Numbered from the stretch's first letter, positions 1 through 6,882 are shown. The stretch: DNA of 8,800 bases from CTSoil-075 sp964292325 (GCA_964292325.1 CAXYVG010000128.1:1-8800), one strand, 5' to 3'. Made by a program: numbers and translations. Notes: generated by a model not told the origin, from the letters alone.

Positions 1-1
1 T

Positions 2-697
2 TCACGAAAATCTAAATTAGAACACCGAATTGAACTACACTCGATTACCCAAGGGGCTGATCTCAACCATGTATTGCCACAAGAATTACTGGCACTTCGT
101 AGACCAGCATTAAAACTGGATTTCTACAGGAGAATGATGGAGAAGCAATTACTGCAATATGACCTTAATCATCGAGAATATATGGGACATGGCCCGATTA
201 TCGTATTAATTGATACTTCCAGTTCCATGCGTGGTGGACGCGAAGTTTGGTCAAAAGGGATGGCGTTAGGTCTAGCTGAAATTGCTGAGAAGGAGCGTAG
301 GGCGTTTAGTTATGCGCTCTTTGCTAGTAGTCGGGCTGATTTAATTACAGATGACTTTCAGATTGGGCAGCGTTCGCCAGAGAAGCTAATAAATCTTGCA
401 AGTGCGTTTATTGGCGGTGGTACTGATTTTGAGCAACCATTACGGTGGGCGATTGGAAAACTGCAAGATAGCAAATTCAATAAAGCGGATATTGTCATGA
501 TTACGGATGGCGAATGTGCTATTGGTAATGAATTTCTAAAAGAAATGCAGAAAGTGCAAGAGGAGAAGCAATTTAGGATTTACAGCATCCTCATTGGTAG
601 CAATCTGAAGGAATTAAAACGCTGGTCAGACGAGGTATGGAATGTAACCGATTTGCTAGACGAAACGATTGCAAAAGAATTATTTCAAAAAATATAA
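2..697 (+). CDS. VWA-domain protein with intact MIDAS, 5' partial
   Basis: The reading frame is open from the left edge, so 231 residues are visible and the N-terminus is missing; a TTG at 74 is only an internal codon. The von Willebrand factor A domain shows all metal-ion-dependent adhesion site elements: the DTSSSM motif (D71, S73, S75 of the visible part), T141 in a GGGTDF motif and D169 in ITDGE. The preceding basic segment and the GPIIVLIDTSSSM context resemble the C-terminal VWA region of ViaA/CoxE-like proteins. In known systems these cytosolic proteins partner a MoxR/RavA-type AAA+ ATPase in chaperone-like remodelling; such a gene may lie just upstream, which is inference. The stop codon lies 18 bases before the next start, so the two genes are probably co-transcribed. 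The domain call is secure, the biological role is not. Confidence 0.88.
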   Translation, partial: SRKSKLEHRIELHSITQGADLNHVLPQELLALRRPALKLDFYRRMMEKQLLQYDLNHREYMGHGPIIVLIDTSSSMRGGREVWSKGMALGLAEIAEKERRAFSYALFASSRADLITDDFQIGQRSPEKLINLASAFIGGGTDFEQPLRWAIGKLQDSKFNKADIVMITDGECAIGNEFLKEMQKVQEEKQFRIYSILIGSNLKELKRWSDEVWNVTDLLDETIAKELFQKI

Positions 698-702
698 AAA
701 AT

Positions 703-707
703 GGGAG
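703..707 (+). promoter_or_regulatory. Ribosome binding site that decides the start at 716
   Basis: GGGAG lies 8 bases before the ATG at 716. An ATG at 701 in the same frame overlaps this site and has only A/T-rich sequence before it, so 716 is the better start. Confidence 0.6.
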
Positions 708-715
708 CGATTAAA

Positions 716-1723
716 ATGTCAACGATGATACATGATGCAACAAAATTATATGCTGTTAAAGGTGGCACTACTGATAATATCCTTGGTAACTTGGTTTGGT
801 TTAGCGTTTCAGACATGGAGATATTACGAGATGATCTAGTAAAGTTGGCAATGAATGTTGGACTGCCTGAAAAGTATGTTCCTGCGCCGATCCGACCCAG
901 TGATGCATTTCGTCGGGCGACATCAGAAATTGGTGGTGTATTAAAAACAGGTGAGGAAATCACAGAGGTTCTGATGGTAAGGGAAGTATTATCGGCTGAA
1001 GATCGAGTGGTACGCCACTTGATTAAAGAAGTCAGGGATAAAAAAAATGTCCAGCTTAACTATGAAAAAATCGGTGAAATTGAATTTGAACGGCAATGGG
1101 GAACCATGAATGTGATAGCTCTTACCGATGAAGCAAAGCCAGCACTAAATAAAGCCAAAGTGCTGTATGGTAAATATCGTGACTATTTTATATCTGACCA
1201 TATTAGAAGGCTGATTAAAACAGCATTAGGTGACTGCCAAGCAGTTGGAGTACGTCCAGCAGGTGCTGTATATTTTACACCAGCAACTTATGAGCCTACG
1301 ATCAAAGCACTCAATTCTCTAGTTAAGATGTTACCTAGCAGTGCAGTTGAAATGCACTATTTACCTGTAGTGAATATGGATGAGCAAAAGCAAATGCTGG
1401 AAGAAAAGCTTCGAGGTCACGTACTGAGCCAAGTTTCACAGATTGGTAGTATGCTCGGTGGTAATGCCCAAGTGCTAAGTGTCAAGAAAACGCTTAAATC
1501 GCTAGCTTCTGAGTTTGCAGCTACCTTACGGGATCAGAATGTAGTGTCTAAGACCACTGCAAATAATGCCATTCAACAATTACAAGGGCTGAAACAGCAG
1601 GTAACGGAATATGAAAGTTTGTTAGACAGTAATCTTGGTGAAGTCCGTTCAACTATTGATATACTTAGAAAACAAGTCCGTATTATGCTGGATCGGGTTA
1701 GCTTAGATAATGGTGTAGCGTAA
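716..1723 (+). CDS. DUF6744-like protein of unknown function
   Basis: This is a 335-residue soluble protein with no signal peptide or membrane segment. The N-terminal part contains GNLVWFSVSDMEILRDDL followed by a proline-rich PAPIRPSDAFRRATSE motif (about residues 50-75). I associate this pattern with the DUF6744 family of Firmicutes mobile elements and phages, recalled from memory and not searched. The C-terminal 70 residues are rich in Q, L, E and K with heptad-like spacing (around QLQGLKQQVTEYESLL), suggesting a coiled coil and oligomerisation. No catalytic motif is apparent. It sits directly behind the VWA gene and ahead of a small acidic protein in an apparent operon, so it may belong to a MoxR/VWA-type complex; that is inference from position only. 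The start at 716 is chosen over 701 because of the GGGAG site. Confidence 0.7.
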   Translation: MSTMIHDATKLYAVKGGTTDNILGNLVWFSVSDMEILRDDLVKLAMNVGLPEKYVPAPIRPSDAFRRATSEIGGVLKTGEEITEVLMVREVLSAEDRVVRHLIKEVRDKKNVQLNYEKIGEIEFERQWGTMNVIALTDEAKPALNKAKVLYGKYRDYFISDHIRRLIKTALGDCQAVGVRPAGAVYFTPATYEPTIKALNSLVKMLPSSAVEMHYLPVVNMDEQKQMLEEKLRGHVLSQVSQIGSMLGGNAQVLSVKKTLKSLASEFAATLRDQNVVSKTTANNAIQQLQGLKQQVTEYESLLDSNLGEVRSTIDILRKQVRIMLDRVSLDNGVA

Positions 1724-1771
1724 AATTACTAATTTTCACAGTATCAAATTGTATAAAGGAGAATTGAAGAA

Positions 1772-2017
1772 ATGGCTAATATTAAAGAGCGAGTAGCCTA
1801 TTTGCAGGGGCTAAGCCGAGGACTTAATATCCGTTTACACTCAGAAGAAGGGAAGTTACTGATCAATATCATTGATGTACTGGATGATATGGCTGATGAA
1901 ATCAATAATATCCAGATGGGGCAGGCTGATCTGGAAACGTATGTCGAGAGCATGGATGAGGACTTAACTGATTTAGAAGAAGAAGTATATGATAGTGTTA
2001 GTGCGGATGATTTTTAA
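1772..2017 (+). CDS. Small acidic protein, CD1247 N-terminal-domain-like
   Basis: This 81-residue acidic protein has the pattern KERVAYLQGLSRGLNI, then EGKLLINIIDVLDDMADEI, then an acidic helix ending in MDEDLTDLEEEVYD. I recognise this order from the CD1247 N-terminal-domain family of Clostridia, in which the helical region is usually followed by a cysteine-containing zinc ribbon. Here the protein stops right after the acidic helix and has no cysteine, so it is a short version or one that has lost its tail. It is probably all-helical with a coiled coil, cytosolic, and a partner protein rather than an enzyme. AAAGGAG lies 10 bases before the ATG. It sits 48 bases after the DUF6744-like gene. 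Function unknown. Confidence 0.75.
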   Translation: MANIKERVAYLQGLSRGLNIRLHSEEGKLLINIIDVLDDMADEINNIQMGQADLETYVESMDEDLTDLEEEVYDSVSADDF

Positions 2018-2056
2018 AAGATAAGATTACTAATTGTATGGAGCCAGATGTTGGCG

Positions 2057-2062
2057 AAGGAG
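2057..2062 (+). promoter_or_regulatory. Ribosome binding site that decides the start at 2069
   Basis: AAGGAG sits 6 bases before the ATG at 2069. The in-frame ATG at 2048 also has a GGAG (2040-2043) 4 bases upstream, but that is shorter and closer, and the conserved DUF960 opening MFQGKR starts at 2069. Confidence 0.65.
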
Positions 2063-2068
2063 CGAAAG

Positions 2069-2368
2069 ATGTTTCAAGGAAAGCGACTTGTTACTAGGGG
2101 AGTAGCAGATACTATACCACCAGAGGTACAGATGTTTTTATGGTCACTGCTTGATAGCTTAATAGCAAAGCGAACAGTAGAAGTGGACTATATTCAAGTA
2201 TTTGAACTTGTGGGGGCAGACGGTCAGCAGATGATTATACACCGTCAGGAAATGCCAGATTATCAGGTAGTATATCAGTTTGATAATGTTGTTAATTCGC
2301 TAAATAGCAAGCTTTATGTGATTGATGATTCTACGTATGTTACGATGCTGTTGTATCAGGAATATTAA
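2069..2368 (+). CDS. DUF960 family protein
   Basis: This 99-residue protein begins MFQGKRLVTRGV and continues with IPPEVQMFLWSLLDSL, DYIQVFEL, IIHRQEMPDY and a C-terminal LYVIDDSTYVTMLLYQEY. These are the landmarks of the DUF960 family, small uncharacterised cytosolic proteins found in Firmicutes, often on plasmids, integrative elements and phages. No enzymatic residues can be assigned. A longer reading from ATG 2048 would add seven residues, but the AAGGAG at 2057-2062 and the family-typical N-terminus favour 2069. It ends the first transcription segment: a perfect hairpin follows 7 bases after the stop codon. The family call is fairly firm, the role unknown. Confidence 0.82.
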   Translation: MFQGKRLVTRGVADTIPPEVQMFLWSLLDSLIAKRTVEVDYIQVFELVGADGQQMIIHRQEMPDYQVVYQFDNVVNSLNSKLYVIDDSTYVTMLLYQEY

Positions 2369-2375
2369 AAAAGTA

Positions 2376-2409
2376 GCCAGCCTTGTATAAGGCTGGCAAT
2401 TAATTTTTA
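2376..2409 (+). terminator. Hairpin after DUF960 gene, likely weak terminator
   Basis: The stem GCCAGCCTT (2376-2384) pairs perfectly with AAGGCTGGC (2389-2397) around a GTAT loop. The T-run (TTTTT) begins only about six bases after the stem, so termination may be partial and let transcription reach radC. The radC ribosome binding site starts immediately after it. Confidence 0.65.
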
Positions 2410-2424
2410 GGAGAGTGTGTTGAT

Positions 2425-3027
2425 ATGAAAAATATGAGAGAATTGCTGGCAGGTTGTCTGCGTGAAAGTGCGCATGGATATGTTGTTGATGCACTAATTG
2501 AAAACTATCCCAGTGTCAGTGAATTAATGAATGCCCGTGAAGATGAAATAAGTATAATCAAAGGTATTGGTGTTGTAAAGGCTAAGCAACTTAAATCGAT
2601 ACTAGAATTTGCTAGAAGAGTACATGCACCAGATGGAAATAAGCGTATCATTATTAGAAGTCCCAAAGATGTATATGAATTAGTGCGTGCTGATATGGAA
2701 TTTTTACAAGTAGAGCACTTTGATGTGATTGGTTTATCAACTAAGAATCATGTTATTTTCAAAGAGAATATCTCGATTGGCTCATTAAATGCCAGTATTG
2801 TACATCCTCGTGAAGCATTTAAGGGATTGATTCGTAGATCATGCGCTGCTTGCATTTTGGTTCATAACCATCCGAGTGGCGAGACTATGCCGAGTAATGA
2901 AGATATTTTGTTAACAAAGCAATTGGTCGAATGTGGAAAGATTATTGGCATTGAAGTGCTTGACCATATTATAGTTGGTGCTGATGGTGGTGGTTACGTT
3001 AGCCTGAAGGAGCAAGACAAGATGTGA
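2425..3027 (+). CDS. radC: RadC-like JAB/MPN+ domain protein
   Basis: The protein is 200 residues long. Residues 45-56 (IKGIGVVKAKQL) form a helix-hairpin-helix-like segment. The C-terminal JAB domain carries E97 in VEHFDVIGL and the metal-binding JAMM signature HNHPSG (H147, H149) followed by S157 and D160 in MPSNED, so the metalloprotease-like site looks intact. RadC was once linked to DNA repair, but its biochemical role is unsettled; copies on plasmids, phages and integrative elements are common, and some are annotated as antirestriction-associated. The usual N-terminal start of chromosomal RadC (ERPREKL and LSDAELLA-type motifs, total about 225 residues) is absent or strongly reduced, which fits an accessory copy. 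AGGAGAG lies 9 bases before the ATG. A hairpin precedes it and a terminator follows, so it may be a single-gene unit or read-through cistron. Confidence 0.9.
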   Translation: MKNMRELLAGCLRESAHGYVVDALIENYPSVSELMNAREDEISIIKGIGVVKAKQLKSILEFARRVHAPDGNKRIIIRSPKDVYELVRADMEFLQVEHFDVIGLSTKNHVIFKENISIGSLNASIVHPREAFKGLIRRSCAACILVHNHPSGETMPSNEDILLTKQLVECGKIIGIEVLDHIIVGADGGGYVSLKEQDKM

Positions 3028-3052
3028 TTTATAGATTGAGATACTATTATTA

Positions 3053-3085
3053 AAAAAATAGATGGATTAATTCCGTCTATTTTTT
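3053..3085. terminator. Rho-independent, probably bidirectional terminator after radC
   Basis: The stem 3053-3066 pairs with 3072-3085 (14 pairs, one of them T-G) around a 5-base loop. Six A residues at the left base and six T at the right base would give a U-run in transcripts of either direction. It lies 25 bases after the radC stop. Confidence 0.75.
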
Positions 3086-3270
3086 ATCTTGGGTTGCCAG
3101 TGCCAAATAAAGATCTCTATAAAATTTATTAAGAGGTACGACATAACTGGCTATTGTTAAAAGTTTTCTGGCTAAAACTACAGGAAGCTTTTTTCCTCGA
3201 AATATAATAAATTTCAAAATAATATCCCCCATGTAATTATTCCCATTTATACCTATCATAATATATTATT

Positions 3271-3300
3271 TTGACAGTAAAAGATATGAGGAAATTTAAT
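3271..3300 (+). promoter_or_regulatory. Candidate sigma-A promoter
   Basis: A perfect -35 TTGACA (3271-3276) is followed after 18 bases by TTTAAT (3295-3300), five of six matches to TATAAT. It could start a long leader transcript towards the resolvase gene. Confidence 0.4.
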
Positions 3301-3420
3301 TGGGGACAATTTTTATCTTGCGGATTATAGTGGTGTGAAATGAACAAAAATTTTCACTCGTTTTACCAATAGGGTTGTCTTTAACAATGGCACATGCCAA
3401 AAATCCAAAAACAACTCTAA

Positions 3421-3429
3421 TGGTATACT
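3421..3429 (+). promoter_or_regulatory. Candidate extended -10 promoter of the resolvase gene
   Basis: TGG followed by TATACT matches the extended -10 form (TGN-TATAAT). No clear -35 lies at the usual distance. It sits 57 bases before the resolvase ATG and between the arms GGCACAT and ATGTGCC, so resolvase bound there could repress its own gene; this is inference. Confidence 0.35.
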
Positions 3430-3485
3430 TTTTCAATGTGCCGTTAGGCTGTAATCTAATGGCTTATTTTAATGGAGGGATTTGT

Positions 3486-4040
3486 ATGAAAATAGGATAT
3501 ATTCGTGTAAGTACAACAGAACAAAATACGATTCGGCAAGAGGTTTTATTAAAAGAGCTTGGTGTTGATGAACTTTTTATTGATAAAGCCAGTGGTAAAA
3601 ATACCGATAGACCAGAATTAAAACGGATGCTCACCTATGTTCGGCAGGGAGATACTGTTATTGTTGAATCTATCAGCCGCTTTGCCCGTAATACACGTGA
3701 CCTGCTTGATCTCATTGCCCAGTTGACTGCCAAACAAGTTGAATTTATTTCTAAGAAAGAAGCCATCGATACAACAACACCGACAGGCAGATTTATGCTG
3801 ACGATCTTTGGAGCCGTAGCAGAATTGGAACGAGAGTACATCCTGCAACGTCAGAATGAAGGAATAGCTATTGCCAAAGAACAGGGAAAATACAAGGGGC
3901 GTAAGCCTATTTGCCACCCGGAATTTGAGAAGGTCGTGACTATATGGAAATCTGGCAACATGACAGCGGTTGAGGCTATGCGGAGGCTAAATATGAAACC
4001 TTCTACATTTTATAGGAAGGTAAGGGAATCTAATAGGTAA
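3486..4040 (+). CDS. Serine recombinase, resolvase/invertase family
   Basis: This 184-residue protein is the standard size for small serine recombinases of the Tn3 resolvase/DNA invertase family, which cut and rejoin DNA through a serine nucleophile. The N-terminal catalytic domain opens KIGYIRVSTTEQN, with R7 and catalytic S9; SISRFARNTRDLL supplies R65 and R68. The dimer helix follows (FGAVAELEREYILQRQNEGI, about 108-127), then the KYKGRKP linker (136-141) and a C-terminal helix-turn-helix (about 157-180). The start is set by GGAGGG (3474-3479), 6 bases before the ATG; the frame stays open to 3375 upstream, but those residues do not match the family. It probably resolves element dimers or replicative transposition cointegrates at a nearby res site; an invertase role cannot be excluded. 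It stands alone between a promoter region and a terminator. Confidence 0.93.
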   Translation: MKIGYIRVSTTEQNTIRQEVLLKELGVDELFIDKASGKNTDRPELKRMLTYVRQGDTVIVESISRFARNTRDLLDLIAQLTAKQVEFISKKEAIDTTTPTGRFMLTIFGAVAELEREYILQRQNEGIAIAKEQGKYKGRKPICHPEFEKVVTIWKSGNMTAVEAMRRLNMKPSTFYRKVRESNR

Positions 4041-4160
4041 ATTATCTGTATGGATATTTATATTTTATAGATGGAAATAACAGTTATCCCAGTGCTAACA
4101 CAGCGGGAGAGTACATTGCTAAAATAAGCATAGAATCCCTCAGGAAACAGACGTGTAAAA
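4041..4160 (+). other. Structured leader or intergenic RNA candidate
   Basis: Several short inverted repeats crowd this stretch: ATAAC/GTTAT (4077-4087, one-base loop), CCC-A-GTG (4088-4094) with CAC-AGC-GGG (4099-4107), and TGCT/AGCA (4117-4130). The GGG at 4105-4107 can pair either with 4088-4090 or with CCC at 4137-4139, so alternative folds exist. Together with the terminator that follows, it resembles an attenuating leader, but I do not recognise a known riboswitch class. Confidence 0.3.
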
Positions 4161-4162
4161 TG

Positions 4163-4192
4163 AAGGGCGGCCAAAACCGTCCTTTATTTTTT
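4163..4192 (+). terminator. Rho-independent terminator before the primase-helicase gene
   Basis: AAGGGCGG (4163-4170) pairs with CCGTCCTT (4177-4184; one G-T pair) around a CCAAAA loop and is followed by TATTTTTTAC. It either ends the resolvase transcript or attenuates transcription into the gene starting at 4258, 66 bases downstream. Confidence 0.7.
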
Positions 4193-4251
4193 ACAATATT
4201 TTTTTGTAATTAGCTCCTACAAAGAAATAAAAATATATTTCCTGAGGAGTT
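4191..4251 (+). promoter_or_regulatory. Candidate anti-Shine-Dalgarno switch of the primase-helicase mRNA
   Basis: AGCTCCT (4212-4218) can pair with AGGAGTT (4245-4251), covering the ribosome binding site GAGGAG of the next gene. TTGTAA (4204-4209) can pair with TTACAA (4191-4196) upstream, or its TTGTA with TACAA (4218-4222) downstream; the latter fold would place GCTCC in a loop. The pairings are visible in the sequence; that they regulate translation is inference. Confidence 0.3.
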
Positions 4252-4257
4252 GAGAGT

Positions 4258-6882
4258 ATGAATGAATTTAAAGTTAGCATCAGCAAAATTTCCAGCAAGA
4301 GAGAGTTTAACGACAAGGAAATGAAAATGTTCGATACTTTTATTGCAGATAATGCCGAACTTATTAAAAGCGATAACGTCAGGTCATTTGTAGAAGAAGT
4401 TGGTTCAAAAGGCCACGTATTCTGTCCTTCTACATTCAAGGAGGGGCTAAAAAGTAAAGAAACGTTCGAACAGTCGCAGCTATTAACTCTCCATTTTGAC
4501 AGTAAAGAAACATCATTTAAGAAAATAAAGGACAGAACCGAACAATATGATCTTCCCATACTGTTTGCCTATGATGCTTTTTCCATCGGAAGCCGTAATA
4601 AATTTAGCATTGTATTTCTAAAAGACAGTCCGTCTTCTTCATTAAAAGAAGCTGAAGCCACGCAAAACTCCTTGATGATGATGTTTCCAGAAGCTGATAA
4701 AAGCTGTAATGATATTTCAAAGGTATATAATGGCGGAAACAAAGTATTGTACTTTGACGAGACCATTTCTGAGGTAAATGTTGATATGTTATTTATGAAT
4801 ATGAGTCTTTATCTGAGAAACCGATATGGAGCCACTAACTACAAACGGAAGATGGTTGAGTTTTCTAAAATAACAGGCGTTGCATTAAATGAAAGAAAAC
4901 TTCCCGAAATTTCTATAGCTGAGGATTTCACTGAAGGTATTATAGAAAATATAAATGATAAAAACTCACAAAATCCTATTATGATAGATCATGGAAATAG
5001 TGAGAAATTATCAAAATTAAAGTATTTAATCAAATTTGAAAATCATGAAGATAAATATAGTGTATCATCGAATCCAAAAAAAACATCTATCCATAAAGCT
5101 TACGACTCTGATACTCTAAAATCCCTCAGTTCCAGTTGTAGATTGTATCAGGAATTTGAGTCGGGAAATAAAACATTATCTCAACGAGAACTGCTCGGGG
5201 TAGCTACGAATTTAGCTCAGGTAGCATCAGGAGAAACCAAATTCAAAGATACGATCAGTTCAAACTCATATTACTGTGGCAGGAAGGAAAAGTACGACAA
5301 CTGGAGTTATTATTTCTATTATATCAAAGATAAAGATCCTAGACCGTGTACCAGCTTCTGCTCTTATCATGCTACCTGTCCCCATGGAAGAGATATCCTT
5401 TCCACCTCGAAGCCTAAATATCATCAAATTGAGAAAATCGCTAATTGTGATGATCATTGGGTTGGATTAGATGAAGCATGGAAAGATTTTAAAAAGAATT
5501 TTCACAGTGCGGTAATGTCGAGTGAAAAGCTATGGCACGTCATCAAATGTCAGACAGCACTTGGCAAAACTCAAGCAATTTTGGAACTACTTAGGGATAC
5601 TCACCTAAGGGTTTTAATTGCTGTTCCAACCAACAAATTGAAGCGTGAAGAATGTGAACGGGCGAAAGCAATGGGGGTAGACATAATCGTATCACCTTCA
5701 TTGCATGAACTAAAAGACGATTTGCCTCAAAATGTTTGGGACGATATAGAAAATCTCTACGAGACAGGTAGGTCGCCAATGCCTCGTCTGAACAAGGCTA
5801 TTGCTGAGGATGATTTAGAATGTGCTAAGTTGTTTAAACAATACAAGCGAGAACTAGATGAATTCAATAACATGGACGGTCATGCTATTACTACTCACCG
5901 ACGCCTGACAAGCATGGATGTGAGCAAGTTTGATCTTGTCATTATTGATGAAGATTTAATATATAGCACTGTTATTCCTAGCAAAACCACAGTTCCGATT
6001 TCTAAACTGAAAAAACTAAAAAAGAAATTGAACACCGGTGATCCGTTGGAGGGGAAAATTGTAAAAATCTTAAAGGACATTAAGAAATCAGAATTTTTCA
6101 CTCTGCGTGAGATTGATTATGACAGATCATATTCCGGTGTAAAGATGGCAGTCAATATACCGGCGCTATGCGACGCAAAATACTTCTGTTATCGGAAACC
6201 CTCAAATTTTGAAAAGGACCTAACAGAAGACTGTGTCAGCTTTATCAACCCTATTAAATTTCAAGAAAACACAAAATATATCATGCTATCAGCAACAGCG
6301 GACAAAGACATCTGTGAATATTGTTTTGGTGAGGATAACGTGAAGTTTTATACCTCTAAGGAAGCTAAACTTACAGGTACTTTGTTTCAGTATGGTGGTA
6401 AAACAATGAGCCGCTCTTTCATGAGAGACAATCCTGGAATCATTGGTAAAATTAAGAAATGGTCAGGGATTAAGCATACTATTTCTTTTAAGAAGTTGCC
6501 TAATCATTACGTGGGTGATCTGCATTTTGGTAATTGTTCTGGTTGCGATATTTTGAAAAACAAAAACATCGATGTTATTGGAACGCCGCATCAGCCAGAG
6601 TGGATATATAAGTTATTTTCCTATGCACTTGGATTTGGTATTGATACAAAACTGAAACCCAACACCATTGTTACTCATAATGGATATCGCTTCCGTTTTA
6701 ACACCTATGTCGATAAGACCCTAAGAGATATACAATTCTACATGATAGAATCAGAATTAGAACAGGCTGTAGGTAGAGCGAGATTGTTAAGATGTGAATG
6801 TACTGTTAATTTATTTTCTAATTTCCCGCTTCGACAAGCTACGATAATGAATAATTTTAATTATGATGATAATGAAAGTTGA
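4258..6882 (+). CDS. Primase-like / SF2 helicase fusion protein, putative replication protein
   Basis: This 874-residue protein appears to have three parts. Residues about 75-170 resemble the archaeo-eukaryotic primase fold of mobile-element primases: LLTLHFDS with D81, NKFSIVFLKD, then DKSCNDISKVYNGGNKVLYF. Only one acidic residue is clear in the first motif, so primase activity is doubtful. Four cysteines (C340, C364, C368, C374) form a candidate zinc or Fe-S site. A superfamily 2 helicase core follows: Walker A QTALGKT (432-438), motif Ia VLIAVPTNK (452-460), Walker B LVIIDEDL (560-567, DEDL instead of DEAD), motif III LSAT (677-680) and motif VI QAVGRAR (836-842). GAGGAG lies 8 bases before the ATG. 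It probably unwinds DNA, and perhaps primes it, during replication of the element together with the Rep-like protein downstream. Defence-type helicase-primase fusions (TOTE-like) are an alternative. Helicase call firm, primase call tentative. Confidence 0.8.
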   Translation: MNEFKVSISKISSKREFNDKEMKMFDTFIADNAELIKSDNVRSFVEEVGSKGHVFCPSTFKEGLKSKETFEQSQLLTLHFDSKETSFKKIKDRTEQYDLPILFAYDAFSIGSRNKFSIVFLKDSPSSSLKEAEATQNSLMMMFPEADKSCNDISKVYNGGNKVLYFDETISEVNVDMLFMNMSLYLRNRYGATNYKRKMVEFSKITGVALNERKLPEISIAEDFTEGIIENINDKNSQNPIMIDHGNSEKLSKLKYLIKFENHEDKYSVSSNPKKTSIHKAYDSDTLKSLSSSCRLYQEFESGNKTLSQRELLGVATNLAQVASGETKFKDTISSNSYYCGRKEKYDNWSYYFYYIKDKDPRPCTSFCSYHATCPHGRDILSTSKPKYHQIEKIANCDDHWVGLDEAWKDFKKNFHSAVMSSEKLWHVIKCQTALGKTQAILELLRDTHLRVLIAVPTNKLKREECERAKAMGVDIIVSPSLHELKDDLPQNVWDDIENLYETGRSPMPRLNKAIAEDDLECAKLFKQYKRELDEFNNMDGHAITTHRRLTSMDVSKFDLVIIDEDLIYSTVIPSKTTVPISKLKKLKKKLNTGDPLEGKIVKILKDIKKSEFFTLREIDYDRSYSGVKMAVNIPALCDAKYFCYRKPSNFEKDLTEDCVSFINPIKFQENTKYIMLSATADKDICEYCFGEDNVKFYTSKEAKLTGTLFQYGGKTMSRSFMRDNPGIIGKIKKWSGIKHTISFKKLPNHYVGDLHFGNCSGCDILKNKNIDVIGTPHQPEWIYKLFSYALGFGIDTKLKPNTIVTHNGYRFRFNTYVDKTLRDIQFYMIESELEQAVGRARLLRCECTVNLFSNFPLRQATIMNNFNYDDNES

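Larger units (their letters stand above)
3086..3485. other. 400-base region without a convincing gene, upstream of the resolvase
   Basis: No well-supported gene is seen. A 60-codon minus-strand frame at 3077-3259 lacks a ribosome binding site at its ATG and ends inside the terminator stem. The stretch holds a possible promoter (3271-3300), an extended -10 element (3421-3429), and inverted repeats: GTGAAA (3335-3340) with TTTCAC, AGGGTTGT (3371-3378) with ACAACTCT (3411-3418, one G-T pair), and GGCACAT (3389-3395) with ATGTGCC (3436-3442). Small serine resolvases often act on a res site of about 100 bases just upstream of their gene, so this is the natural place to look for one. That function is inference. 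Confidence 0.4.

Noticed and set aside
3077..3259. 60-codon minus-strand reading frame with hydrophobic and basic residues
   Set aside because: No ribosome binding site lies before its ATG, no family is recognised, and the frame ends inside the terminator stem. A later TTG with GGGGGA before it is possible but weak.
3375..3485. Upstream in-frame extension of the resolvase by 37 codons
   Set aside because: The family N-terminus begins at 3486 with KIGYIRVS and has an ideal ribosome binding site; the extra residues match nothing and overlap promoter and inverted-repeat elements.
3618..3917. Minus-strand reading frames opposite the resolvase and other genes
   Set aside because: They lie antisense to well-supported genes, lack ribosome binding sites and recognisable domains; shadows of the coding strand.
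4101..4155. Resemblance to a glycine riboswitch (GGGAGAG followed by CCCTCAGG-AAACAGAC)
   Set aside because: The conserved core of the aptamer (GCCGAAGG and following bases) is absent and the pairing of the two motifs is antiparallel only for GGGA/TCCC. The next gene is not glycine-related.
2351..5155. Shared TTGTATCAGGAAT in the DUF960 gene and the helicase gene
   Set aside because: Both copies lie inside coding sequence in different contexts, with no further similarity around them; probably chance.
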